Origin: Planctomycetota bacterium
GTDB lineage: Bacteria; Planctomycetota; MHYJ01; WSZJ01
Direction: 5' to 3'
Length of the DNA: 55,121 nucleotides
Assembly: GCA_009773755.1 (NCBI GenBank)
Contig: WSZJ01000068.1
Location: forward strand, 1 to 55,121
Part shown: positions 19,160 to 26,517 of the stretch, in pieces
How positions within the stretch are numbered: position 1 is the stretch's first letter
Layout of the letters: every line of letters begins with the position of its first letter
Position numbers and translations under genes: made by a program
Notes under the pieces: model-generated
Database searches by the model: none
Told to the model about the DNA's origin: nothing
The model's input: the letters and a program-made list of their open reading frames with translations, nothing else

Positions 19160-20491
19160 GTGAGACATCCCCGACTCTGGCTCCCTCGAAAGCTCACCCG
19201 GTTCCTTGAGGAACGGGAAGGGGCCGATGTCGACGCCGCGGCGCGAGGCGGGCGTATTTCCGGCGACCTCGCCGCCTATTTCCGCGTGGTCCGGCAGATC
19301 CGCGAAGTGCTGGCCGCGCGAGGGCTGGGAAGCTGGACTCTTGCTGAAATCGACTCGCTCGACGACATCGGCCCGTCGCTGATTCACGATTTTGCCCGGG
19401 AACGCCTGCCGGGTGCGGTTGTGCAGGGGATCGACCTCGAATCCGGCGCGGAGGCCGGCATTCTCCACTGCTGGCGCTGGTACGAGCGGGACCTTGCGCC
19501 GAAACACGCCGCCTGGTTCGCCCCCGAACTCGCCTTCTTCTGCTTCTCGCTCCTCGACAAGGACGCCTGCTACTCGCGCTTCAGCCTCGCCGCCGCCCCC
19601 GATCCGGATCGCCTCGTGAAGTCCCTTCGCGAACTCGACGACTTCCGCCTCGCCCGCTGGCGCTCCTCCGACGAAATCCAGGTGATCGGCGGCCACCGCG
19701 TCAAGCTTCAGCGCGACGCCGTCTGGGACGACGTCATCCTCCCGGAGCCTCTCAAAGCCGACATCCGCTGCAACGTCGACTCTTTCTTCCGCGGTAAGGC
19801 CGCCTACGAACGGCTGCGGATGCCCTGGAAGCGCGGGATGCTGTTCACGGGGCCGCCCGGGAACGGCAAGACCACCCTTTGCCGAACGATCGCCGCGCAG
19901 TCGGGCATGCCCAGCCTCTACCTTTTACTCGCGACCTCGGGCGACCGGCAGGATCCGATCGGCCAGATGTTCCGAAAAGCCCGCCGCCTCGCCCCATGCA
20001 TCCTCGTCTTCGAGGACGTCGATTCTCTCGTCCGCGGCCCCGGCGAGATGTCCTACTTCCTCAACCTCCTCGACGGCCTCGTCCCCACCGCCGGCGTCCT
20101 CGTCGTCGCCACCACAAATCACCCCGAGGAAATCGACCCGGCACTCCTCGACCGCCCATCCCGTTTCGACCGCGTCTGGACGATCGGGAATCCGGAAGCT
20201 GCTGAACGGCGGCGCTACCTGGCTCGCCTTTTCGCAGGACAACCGGCGGCGGCGGAACTCGACCGGTTTGTTGCAGAGACCGATGGATTTCCCGCCGCCT
20301 ACCTCAAAGAGCTCTACCTTTCGAGCGCCCAGGAAGCGCTTCATGGCGAGCCGGCAGGCGATCTGCCGGTCATCACGACTCTTCACCTCGAAATCGCCCT
20401 GGCGCGTCTCCTGCAGCAGCGGACGGCCGCGCGCGACCGGTTCGTGGAGCGGATTCCCCTCGGGTTCGGGCGGGACGAGGACGAAGCGTGA
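19160..20491 (+). CDS. AAA+ ATPase, BCS1-like core with unique N-terminal domain
   Basis: 443 residues, GTG start. Residues 1-200 are a helical domain I cannot assign. The AAA core follows with Walker A GPPGNGKTT (about 231-239), Walker B ILVFEDVDSL, sensor 1 ATTNH and an arginine-finger-like LLDRPSRFDR. The C-terminal lid contains AYLKELYLSSAQEAL. It lies 33 nt after the kinase-FGE gene in the same direction, so kinase and ATPase are probably co-expressed. The core lacks the GAFTGA loop, so it is not a sigma-54 activator. A substrate-remodelling role under kinase control is plausible inference. Confidence 0.85.
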   Translation: MRHPRLWLPRKLTRFLEEREGADVDAAARGGRISGDLAAYFRVVRQIREVLAARGLGSWTLAEIDSLDDIGPSLIHDFARERLPGAVVQGIDLESGAEAGILHCWRWYERDLAPKHAAWFAPELAFFCFSLLDKDACYSRFSLAAAPDPDRLVKSLRELDDFRLARWRSSDEIQVIGGHRVKLQRDAVWDDVILPEPLKADIRCNVDSFFRGKAAYERLRMPWKRGMLFTGPPGNGKTTLCRTIAAQSGMPSLYLLLATSGDRQDPIGQMFRKARRLAPCILVFEDVDSLVRGPGEMSYFLNLLDGLVPTAGVLVVATTNHPEEIDPALLDRPSRFDRVWTIGNPEAAERRRYLARLFAGQPAAAELDRFVAETDGFPAAYLKELYLSSAQEALHGEPAGDLPVITTLHLEIALARLLQQRTAARDRFVERIPLGFGRDEDEA

Positions 20492-20541
20492 ACCGTTCTG
20501 CCGGGCGGGCGATCAAAGCCCCATGATCCTCTCTCCACGCT

Positions 20542-20572
20542 GAGGCGGGACGCGCTGCGGCGCGTTCGCCTC
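20542..20572 (+). terminator. Hairpin after the AAA+ gene
   Basis: GAGGCG and ACGCGC pair with GCGCGT and CGCCTC around a TGCG tetraloop, with a small GG/T internal bulge (12 bp in total). It lies 51 nt after the stop. The sequence after it (CATTTCAT) is only weakly T-rich, so this may be a hairpin terminator or a stability element. Confidence 0.4.
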
Positions 20573-20736
20573 CATTTCATGGCGCGGCCATCAGGCACGC
20601 TCGCGCTGGCGACTTGACAGCGACGCCTTCGAGGCCAGGTCTCTCCTGATGACGGAGGTTTGGCGTCGCAGATTGACATCGATCCGCACCCCGTGTTGAC
20701 TGACCCCCCTTCAATTCCACAACCAAGAGGATTTCC

Positions 20737-22173
20737 ATGGCCGAACAGCCGATCACGACCCGGGCGAAAGATTTCCCGGAGTGGTACCAGGACGTCATCC
20801 GCGTCGCGGACCTCGCCGAGCCGGCGATCGTCGTGAAGGGCGCGATGGTGATCAAGCCGAACGGCTACGCGATCTGGGAGAAGATCCAGCGCGAGCTCGA
20901 CGATCGCTTCAAGGCGACCGGCCACCGGAACGCCTATTTCCCGCTGTTCATCCCGGAGTCGTTCCTGAAGAAGGAAGCGGAGCACGTCGAGGGGTTCAGC
21001 CCGGAGCTGGCGGTGGTGACGATCGGCGGCGGGAAGGAACTCGAGGAGCGGTACGTCGTGCGGCCGACATCGGAGACGATCATCGGGCATTTTTTCGCGA
21101 AGTGGATCAAGACGCACCGCGACCTGCCGATGCTGATCAACCAGTGGGCGAACGTGGTGCGGTGGGAGCTGCGCACGCGGCTGTTCCTGCGCACGTCGGA
21201 GTTCCTCTGGCAGGAAGGGCACACGGCGCACGCGACGCACGAAGAGGGGCTGAAGGAGGTGCTGCAGATGCTCGACGTGTACGCGGACTTCGCCGAGAAC
21301 GTGATGGCGATGCCGGTGATCCGCGGCGAGAAGACGATGAACGAGAAGTTCGCGGGGGCGGTGAAGTCGTACTGCATCGAGGGTCTGATGCAGAACGGCT
21401 GGGCGCTGCAGGCGGGGACGAGCCACGACCTCGGGCAGAATTTCGGCAAGGCGTTCGACGTGAAGTTTCAGAATGCGGCGGGGCAGAGCGAATTCGTGTG
21501 GCAGACGTCGTGGGGGGTTTCGACGCGGCTGATCGGAGGCGTGATCATGACGCACGCCGACGACGCGGGGATGGTGTGCCCGCCGAAACTGGCGCCGTAC
21601 CACGTCGTGATCATCCCGATCTTCAAGACGCCGGAGGAGAAGGCCGCGACGACGGAGGTGGGCCGCAAGCTCGCCGACGATCTTCGCGCGAAAGGCCTCA
21701 CCGTCGTGTTCGACGACCGCGACGACCGCCCGGGCTCCAAGTATTTCGAATGGGAGCGCAAGGGCGCGTGCGCGCGCGTCGAGATCGGCCCGAAGGATCT
21801 CGAGAAGAAGAGCTACGCCTTCAAGCGCCGCGACCTGGAGAAGAAGGAATTCGCGCCGCTCGACAACGCCGTCGCACACATCACAGGCCAGCTTGACCAG
21901 ATGCAGAAGGACATGTTCAACAAGGCGAAGAAGTACCGCGACGAGAATACGAGGAAGATCGACTCGTGGGACGACTTCAAGGCGCTTCACGAAGGCGCAG
22001 GCGGCTTCTCAAGCTGCCACTGGTGCGGCGACGGGAAATGCGAGGCGCAGGTGAAGGAAGAAACGAAGGTGACGATCCGGTGCATCCCGCTCCAGAACGC
22101 GAAAGAGGACGGGAAGTGCATCAAGTGCGGGAGGCCGAGCGCGCAGCGGGTGCTGTTCGCGAGAGCGTATTAG
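20737..22173 (+). CDS. proS: Prolyl-tRNA synthetase, archaeal/eukaryotic (ProS type 3) form
   Basis: Class II synthetase that charges tRNA-Pro. 478 residues matches the short ProS3 type, which lacks the editing insert of bacterial-type ProS. Class II motif 2 region includes [20 protein letters not shown] and motif 3 [11 protein letters not shown]. The anticodon-binding domain starts near [14 protein letters not shown]-terminal zinc-like domain carries [12 protein letters not shown] and CIKCGRPS. The ATG is preceded by AAGAGGA. The stop codon overlaps the stop of the convergent S9 peptidase gene. Confidence 0.96.
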   Translation: MAEQPITTRAKDFPEWYQDVIRVADLAEPAIVVKGAMVIKPNGYAIWEKIQRELDDRFKATGHRNAYFPLFIPESFLKKEAEHVEGFSPELAVVTIGGGKELEERYVVRPTSETIIGHFFAKWIKTHRDLPMLINQWANVVRWELRTRLFLRTSEFLWQEGHTAHATHEEGLKEVLQMLDVYADFAENVMAMPVIRGEKTMNEKFAGAVKSYCIEGLMQNGWALQAGTSHDLGQNFGKAFDVKFQNAAGQSEFVWQTSWGVSTRLIGGVIMTHADDAGMVCPPKLAPYHVVIIPIFKTPEEKAATTEVGRKLADDLRAKGLTVVFDDRDDRPGSKYFEWERKGACARVEIGPKDLEKKSYAFKRRDLEKKEFAPLDNAVAHITGQLDQMQKDMFNKAKKYRDENTRKIDSWDDFKALHEGAGGFSSCHWCGDGKCEAQVKEETKVTIRCIPLQNAKEDGKCIKCGRPSAQRVLFARAY

Positions 22174-24008
22174 TCTGAAGCAGCCCGTCCGCCGAGATGC
22201 TTCGCCAGAAATTTCTCCGCAGCCCGCTGGAACGTCATCCGGTTCTCCGGCCGCGCGAACCCGTGCCCCTCGTCCGCGAACTCGATGTACTCCACTTCCT
22301 TGCCCGCGCTCCGAAGCGCTTCCACCATCTGGAGGCTTTCCGCCCGCACGACGCGAGGATCGTTGGCGCCCTGGCCGACGAGGAGCGGCGCGCGGAGGCG
22401 GTCGATGTGGAAGAGCGGCGACCGGGACTTGAGGAAGTCGGCGTCGAGGTCCGGGTTGCCGATCCGGTGGTGCATCATGGACAGCATCGTCGTCCAGTAC
22501 GGCGGGACGGTCTTGACGAATGAGATCAGGTTCGAAGGCCCGCAGATCGCGACGCCGCAGGCGAACAGTTCCGGCGTGAACGTCATTCCCGCGAGCGCCG
22601 CGTACCCGCCGTAAGAACCGCCATAAATCCCGACGCGCTTCGGGTCCGCAACGCCTTGCGCGACGAGCCAGCGGACCGCGTCGGTCAGGTCATCCTGCAT
22701 GCGGCCGCCCCATTCGCGGTTGGCGGCGTTGAGGAAGCGTTTTCCGAATCCCGGGGAGCCGCGGAAGTTGACCTGGAGAACCGCGTAGCCGCGATTGGCG
22801 AGCCACTGGACCTGCGGCTGCCAGCCCCACGAATCGCGGTGCCAGGGGCCGCCGTGGACGAGGAGGACGGCGGGGAGCGCGCGGGGCTCGGCGTCGCGGG
22901 GAACGGAAAGGTAGCCGCGAAGGGGGAGGCCGTCGCGGGCGGGGAAGCGGACAGGCTTCATCTCGGCCAGCGGGAGTCCTTCGAGCTCCGGCCGCGCGTA
23001 GCCGAGCAGGGAGGCGCGCTGAGCTGCGCGGTCCCAGAGGTAATACGCCGCGGATCCGCGGTCCTGCTCGAAAGCGACAAGCCACGTCCGATCCTCGATC
23101 GACTGGCCGATCACGGCGAAGTCGCCGGCATTGACCCCCGGCAGCGTTTCGTAATCCGCGGCGACGGAGGGGTCGACGGCCTTCCACGCGAGCCTGTCCC
23201 GATCGAAGGCAACGGCCCGGATCGCTCCGGTGCGCGGATGGCGGATGACGTGCTCGACGTCGGCTTCTGGATCCGACGCAATCACCGTCTGGCGCCCGCT
23301 CCCGGTGTCGAGGGCCCGAAGCTCGAGCGTTTCGGCGCCGTGGCTGCTGACCACCCACGCAGTGCGGTGGTCGTCCGCGAAACCGATGACGCCCGAACCG
23401 AGGGCATCCTCGGACGGGAACGTGAGGAGGTCCGTCCAGGGAGCGCCCTGGCCGTCACGATGGCGCAGGACCTTTCCGCCGTCGGGAGTGGCGACGCTGG
23501 CGAGACGGACGCAGAGGCGCTGGTCGCTGTTCAGCGCAGACGCCCCGATGTCGTTCAGGACCTCCAGCGTGCGACGGCCCGTGCGGGTGTCGATGCGCCA
23601 GGCGTCAAACAGCCGGCGGTCGCGATCATTGACGGCGACGAGAATCTCGTCCGGGAAATCGGGATGCCGGCCGATGAGATTCGCTTTTGCGCCGTCGAAC
23701 GGCGTCAGGTCGACGGCGTCTCCGCCGGAAGCGGGAACGGCGAAGAGGTGGAAGTTCTCATCCCCGTCCGCATCGCGCATGAACATGACCTGCTCGCCGT
23801 TCATCGCCCACCAGGCCATCGGAATCCCGCGCTTCCGGTCGAAGGTCAGCGGCCGGGCCTCTCCGCCGGAAACGGGCCGGACCCAGGCGTTCATGACCCC
23901 TTCAAGCGGCGCCAGATAGACGATCGCGCGGCCGTCGGGAGACAGGGCGGGCTGCGCAAACGTCGGATTGCCGAAGAACGTCTCGAGGGGGATCAGCGGA
24001 AGCGGCAT
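22170..24008 (-). CDS. S9-family serine peptidase (prolyl oligopeptidase / acylaminoacyl-peptidase type)
   Basis: 612 residues with no signal peptide, so probably cytoplasmic. An N-terminal beta-propeller (about 1-350; repeats such as [13 protein letters not shown] and [17 protein letters not shown]) caps a C-terminal alpha/beta-hydrolase. Nucleophile elbow [11 protein letters not shown] (Ser about residue 467), Asp in GQGANDPRV and His in [12 protein letters not shown] complete the triad. The oxyanion region is [11 protein letters not shown]. It would cleave short peptides, complementing the peptide importer elsewhere in the window. Convergent with proS; the two stop codons share bases. Confidence 0.92.
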   Translation of the reverse strand: MPLPLIPLETFFGNPTFAQPALSPDGRAIVYLAPLEGVMNAWVRPVSGGEARPLTFDRKRGIPMAWWAMNGEQVMFMRDADGDENFHLFAVPASGGDAVDLTPFDGAKANLIGRHPDFPDEILVAVNDRDRRLFDAWRIDTRTGRRTLEVLNDIGASALNSDQRLCVRLASVATPDGGKVLRHRDGQGAPWTDLLTFPSEDALGSGVIGFADDHRTAWVVSSHGAETLELRALDTGSGRQTVIASDPEADVEHVIRHPRTGAIRAVAFDRDRLAWKAVDPSVAADYETLPGVNAGDFAVIGQSIEDRTWLVAFEQDRGSAAYYLWDRAAQRASLLGYARPELEGLPLAEMKPVRFPARDGLPLRGYLSVPRDAEPRALPAVLLVHGGPWHRDSWGWQPQVQWLANRGYAVLQVNFRGSPGFGKRFLNAANREWGGRMQDDLTDAVRWLVAQGVADPKRVGIYGGSYGGYAALAGMTFTPELFACGVAICGPSNLISFVKTVPPYWTTMLSMMHHRIGNPDLDADFLKSRSPLFHIDRLRAPLLVGQGANDPRVVRAESLQMVEALRSAGKEVEYIEFADEGHGFARPENRMTFQRAAEKFLAKHLGGRAASD

Positions 24009-24120
24009 GGGTGTCGCCCGATGGTCGAGGTTCAGCGGGAGAAATTCAATTGAGAAGTCTCACCGTCATGCACCTCGCGCCGCGGGAAAGCGCCGCGGCC
24101 CCGGTGCTATGATTCCGCGC

Positions 24121-24912
24121 CTACTCCTCGAATTGCTTCAGAACATCCCCCGCCTTCCCGAGAATCGTCGCGTCCACGCGCGGTGTCAGTTCGGTTTCCT
24201 CAGGGTTGACTTCGATGACGAACGCGCCGGCCGACCGCGCGGCGCGCGGAAGCAGGGCCGCCGGGAAGACGACGGCGGAAGTGCCGACGACGAAGAACAG
24301 GTCGCACCCTTCAGCGGCCTTCTCGGCGCACTCGTAGGCGCCGTCGGGCAGCATCTCTCCAAAGAGCACGACGTCGGGTCGAAGCGGCGCGCCGCACGAG
24401 CAGAGCGGCGGCAGGACCGCCAGCGGGCTCGGCGGCAGCTCGCGCATCGCGGCGCACTTCAGGCATCGTCCGCGATGGAGATTCCCGTGCAGTTCGATCA
24501 CCTTGCGGCTTCCCGCCGCCGCGTGCAGCCCGTCGATGTTCTGAGTCGCGAGGGAAAACGCCGTAAATCGCAGCTCCCACCGCGCGAGCGCTTCGTGTCC
24601 CGCGTTGGGCTTCACATCCTTCACGAGCCCGCGCCGGTGGTCGAACCACTCCCACACAAGTATCGGATCGGTCGCGAGCATTTCCGCGCTCGACAATTCC
24701 GTCACCGGCCGGCCGCGCCATTCCCAGATCGTCGCCCCGCCTCCTCCGCGAAACGTCGGCACGCCGGATTCAGCCGAAATCCCCGCGCCCGTCAGCACCG
24801 CGACGCGTCGGGCTGCAGCGAACCGGCTCCTGAGTTCCTCATTCACCCTTTCCTGGATCACGCACTTCCACCTTTCGCCGCTTGTCTCCACGCAGCACTC
24901 AATTCTCAACAC
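24121..24912 (-). CDS. cobB: SIR2-family NAD-dependent protein deacylase
   Basis: Sirtuin that removes acyl groups from lysine using NAD. 263 residues from the first ATG. A GTG at 24861 (residue 18, VIQERVNEEL) gives a length closer to the family. NAD-binding GAGISAESGVPTFRG, the TQNIDGLH motif, catalytic His in ELHGN, and a zinc site of two Cys pairs (CLKC and CSC) are all visible. Later motifs are VLFGEMLP, GTSAVVFPAA and EVNPEETE. The tyrosine and arginine that mark desuccinylase sirtuins are not clearly present, so substrate preference is open. Faces the S9 peptidase gene in the same direction, with a 112-nt gap. Confidence 0.93.
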   Translation of the reverse strand: MLRIECCVETSGERWKCVIQERVNEELRSRFAAARRVAVLTGAGISAESGVPTFRGGGGATIWEWRGRPVTELSSAEMLATDPILVWEWFDHRRGLVKDVKPNAGHEALARWELRFTAFSLATQNIDGLHAAAGSRKVIELHGNLHRGRCLKCAAMRELPPSPLAVLPPLCSCGAPLRPDVVLFGEMLPDGAYECAEKAAEGCDLFFVVGTSAVVFPAALLPRAARSAGAFVIEVNPEETELTPRVDATILGKAGDVLKQFEE

Positions 24913-24922
24913 TCACAACTCC

Positions 24923-25690
24923 CTACTTGGCCTCAGCCATCATCCAAGCCACCACCTTCCGCGCCTTCTCATCCACCACGATCAGGTAATACTCTCCCGT
25001 GAAGCCGCTCACTCCTTCGCCGCGCTTCCGGATTCCGCGCAGGTGAATCGGCCGGAGCCCCTTCCCGCCTTTCAGCCCGCGCCATCCAGGGTTGACGAGT
25101 TCCGGCTTCCAGGTTTTCGCGAAGAGGTCGAAGGCGCTCTGGCTTCTGGCGAGCGGCGCGCCGAACTCGATCTCGATGTCCTCGAAGCCGGCGTTCGCCT
25201 TCCAGGTCCACACGCCGGCACGCCATTCATAGAGTGCGGCGAGGACTTCACTCACAGCGCCCGAGGCTTCGTCATCGTAGACGAGAGTGAAGACCTCGGA
25301 TTTGACTCGATGGGGGCCGACTTCGAGGAAGGGCGCCTCGCTGGCGGCCGCGGCCGGCTTTTCGGCCGAAGACGGCGAAGGGGCGGTGCCCGATCCGAGG
25401 TCGACCGGGATCGCGAAGGGCGGCGGCACCGCGATCGGCTGGACTTCCCGCGGCTCCTGCCGCCTTGCCACCAGCGGCCCCCACGTGTACGGCGGCTGCG
25501 GCGGCACCGTGCACGCCCAGTCGGCGCCGCACACGCGGCAGCGGTACCGCTCGCGCTGCGTTTCGACGCCATCCGTTTCGACATACCGCCACGCGGCCGA
25601 AATGCGGATTCCCGACATGTAGTCGTCCGCGTCGCTGGCGGTCTTGAACGTCCGCGGCGGAAAGTCCTTCTCGCAGGCGCACTCGCTCAC
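24923..25690 (-). CDS. Conserved protein with N-terminal Cys-motif domain, larger of a tandem pair
   Basis: GTG start at 25690 is chosen because it overlaps the stop of the upstream gene (GTGA) and because homology to that gene begins there. 255 residues. The N-terminal 75 residues (CACEKDFPPRTFK through CRVCGADWACTVPPQPPYTW) match the 93-residue neighbour position by position. The CxC and CxxC pairs suggest a zinc ribbon. A Pro/Ala/Ser-rich linker (about 90-125) leads to a C-terminal domain with a WTWKANAGFEDIEIEFG region. I do not recognise the family. The gene probably arose by duplication of the small protein plus fusion to a second domain. Confidence 0.75.
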   Translation of the reverse strand: MSECACEKDFPPRTFKTASDADDYMSGIRISAAWRYVETDGVETQRERYRCRVCGADWACTVPPQPPYTWGPLVARRQEPREVQPIAVPPPFAIPVDLGSGTAPSPSSAEKPAAAASEAPFLEVGPHRVKSEVFTLVYDDEASGAVSEVLAALYEWRAGVWTWKANAGFEDIEIEFGAPLARSQSAFDLFAKTWKPELVNPGWRGLKGGKGLRPIHLRGIRKRGEGVSGFTGEYYLIVVDEKARKVVAWMMAEAK

Positions 25691-25968
25691 CGGCGCCTCT
25701 TCACGAGAATGTGCTGCACGTCGTGATCGCCGTCTTTCTCCTGCATCTCCAGCGCAGGCCCCTCCGGTCGCCACTGGAAGGGGGGCTTCTCCGGCATCGT
25801 CCACGACCAGACCTGCCCGCAGCGGCGGCAGCCGAAGCGAAGGCCGTCCTTGTCGAGCTGCAGGAAGTTCGTGGAGAAGCGGACGCGGGACGAGAATTCG
25901 TCCGCGTCGCGGAGGCGCAGGAAGTCGCGCGGGGGGAAGTCGGAGTAGCAGAGGCAGCGGACGCTCAT
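25687..25968 (-). CDS. Small Cys-motif protein, smaller of a tandem pair
   Basis: ATG at 25968 gives 93 residues; the longer open frame upstream runs through a palindromic repeat and is not credible. CLCYSDFPPRDFL and CRRCGQVWSWTMPEKPPFQW parallel the N-terminal domain of the following gene, including the CxC and CxxC pairs and the Trp-x-x-proline-rich end. A structural zinc site is likely. The C-terminus is basic (LVKRRR). Function unknown. Coupled to the next gene by a GTGA overlap, which argues for a common complex or pathway. Confidence 0.7.
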   Translation of the reverse strand: MSVRCLCYSDFPPRDFLRLRDADEFSSRVRFSTNFLQLDKDGLRFGCRRCGQVWSWTMPEKPPFQWRPEGPALEMQEKDGDHDVQHILVKRRR

Positions 25969-25969
25969 T

Positions 25970-26029
25970 CCTTCGACTCGAATGGTCCTGAGCGAGCGGA
26001 GCGAGTCGAAGGGCTTTGCTCGCTCAGGA
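25970..26029. repeat. Interleaved double palindrome (REP-like CCTTCGACTCG / TCCTGAGCGAGC element)
   Basis: CCTTCGACTCG (25970-25980) pairs with 26002-26012, and TCCTGAGCGAGC (25986-25997) pairs with GCTCGCTCAGGA (26018-26029). The two perfect inverted repeats are interleaved, so the transcript could form a pseudoknot-like or alternative-hairpin structure. From memory, similar CTTCGACT/TCCTGAGCG words are abundant dispersed repeats in many environmental bacteria. It sits directly upstream of the start at 25968. Confidence 0.7.
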
Positions 26030-26097
26030 TTCGTCCGGTGATTATGCGCGGAGCGGCGCGGACGAAAAAGATGTTGAGTCACCCGCGTCCGGCAGCG

Positions 26098-26103
26098 TTG
26101 AAT
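26098..26103 (+). promoter_or_regulatory. Weak candidate -10 (TTGAAT), leaderless spacing
   Basis: TTGAAT lies seven bases before the ATG at 26111, the same spacing as TACAAT before the gene at 2749. No Shine-Dalgarno is present. The hexamer is a poor match on its own. Confidence 0.2.
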
Positions 26104-26110
26104 CCGCCGC

Positions 26111-26470
26111 ATGAGAATTACAGCGATTCTGCTTGCCGCCGCGCTTATCCCGGGGTGCGCCTCCCCTCCTCCGAAAGAGCGGGTCGAGGTCCGCCATCTC
26201 GCGGCGGGAGAACCGGTGATGGACGATCTGGTGTGCGTTTCGGTCGAGATCGGTTCGCCCGTGCGAGTCGTCGTGCGCAACGAACGCGGCGACGACCGGA
26301 CGATCGTCTGGTTTCCGCGCTGGCGCACGAACGACGGATACTCGATCAAGTCGCCGGGCGAGAAGGCGCGCGAGCTGCTTGTGCCTGCGAAGGGAGAAGC
26401 GGCAATCGTGGCGCAGCCGCCGTCGGCGGAAGCGAAGCAGTTTGAGTGCTTGATCGGGGATAAGCCGTAG
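26111..26470 (+). CDS. Small lipoprotein of unknown function
   Basis: 119 residues with a lipoprotein signal (MRITAILLAAALIPGC; Cys about residue 16 in the lipobox LIPGC), so the mature protein is lipid-anchored. The mature part is short, beta-rich and without known motifs; it contains RNERGDDRTIVWFPRW. It is isolated between oppositely directed genes. Its relatives, if any, are not recognised. Confidence 0.7.
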   Translation: MRITAILLAAALIPGCASPPPKERVEVRHLAAGEPVMDDLVCVSVEIGSPVRVVVRNERGDDRTIVWFPRWRTNDGYSIKSPGEKARELLVPAKGEAAIVAQPPSAEAKQFECLIGDKP

Positions 26471-26517
26471 GGCAGGGGGTAGTGGGTAGGGGGTAGGAAA
26501 GGCTGCGCAGGCCCTGG

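Noticed and set aside
19160-20491. AAA+ ATPase as the missing sigma-54 activator
   Set aside because: No GAFTGA loop, no receiver or GAF input and no DNA-binding helix-turn-helix end; the core is BCS1-like.
20614-20678. Two TTGACA hexamers and an 8-bp inverted repeat before proS
   Set aside because: Neither hexamer has an acceptable -10 at 16-18 bp, and the stem has a 34-nt loop; a T-box or promoter call is not supported.
16245-25968. Anti-phage defence island (kinase, AAA+ ATPase, sirtuin within 10 kb)
   Set aside because: Housekeeping proS and an S9 peptidase lie between them, the sirtuin is a normal single-domain deacylase, and no nuclease or toxin accompanies them.
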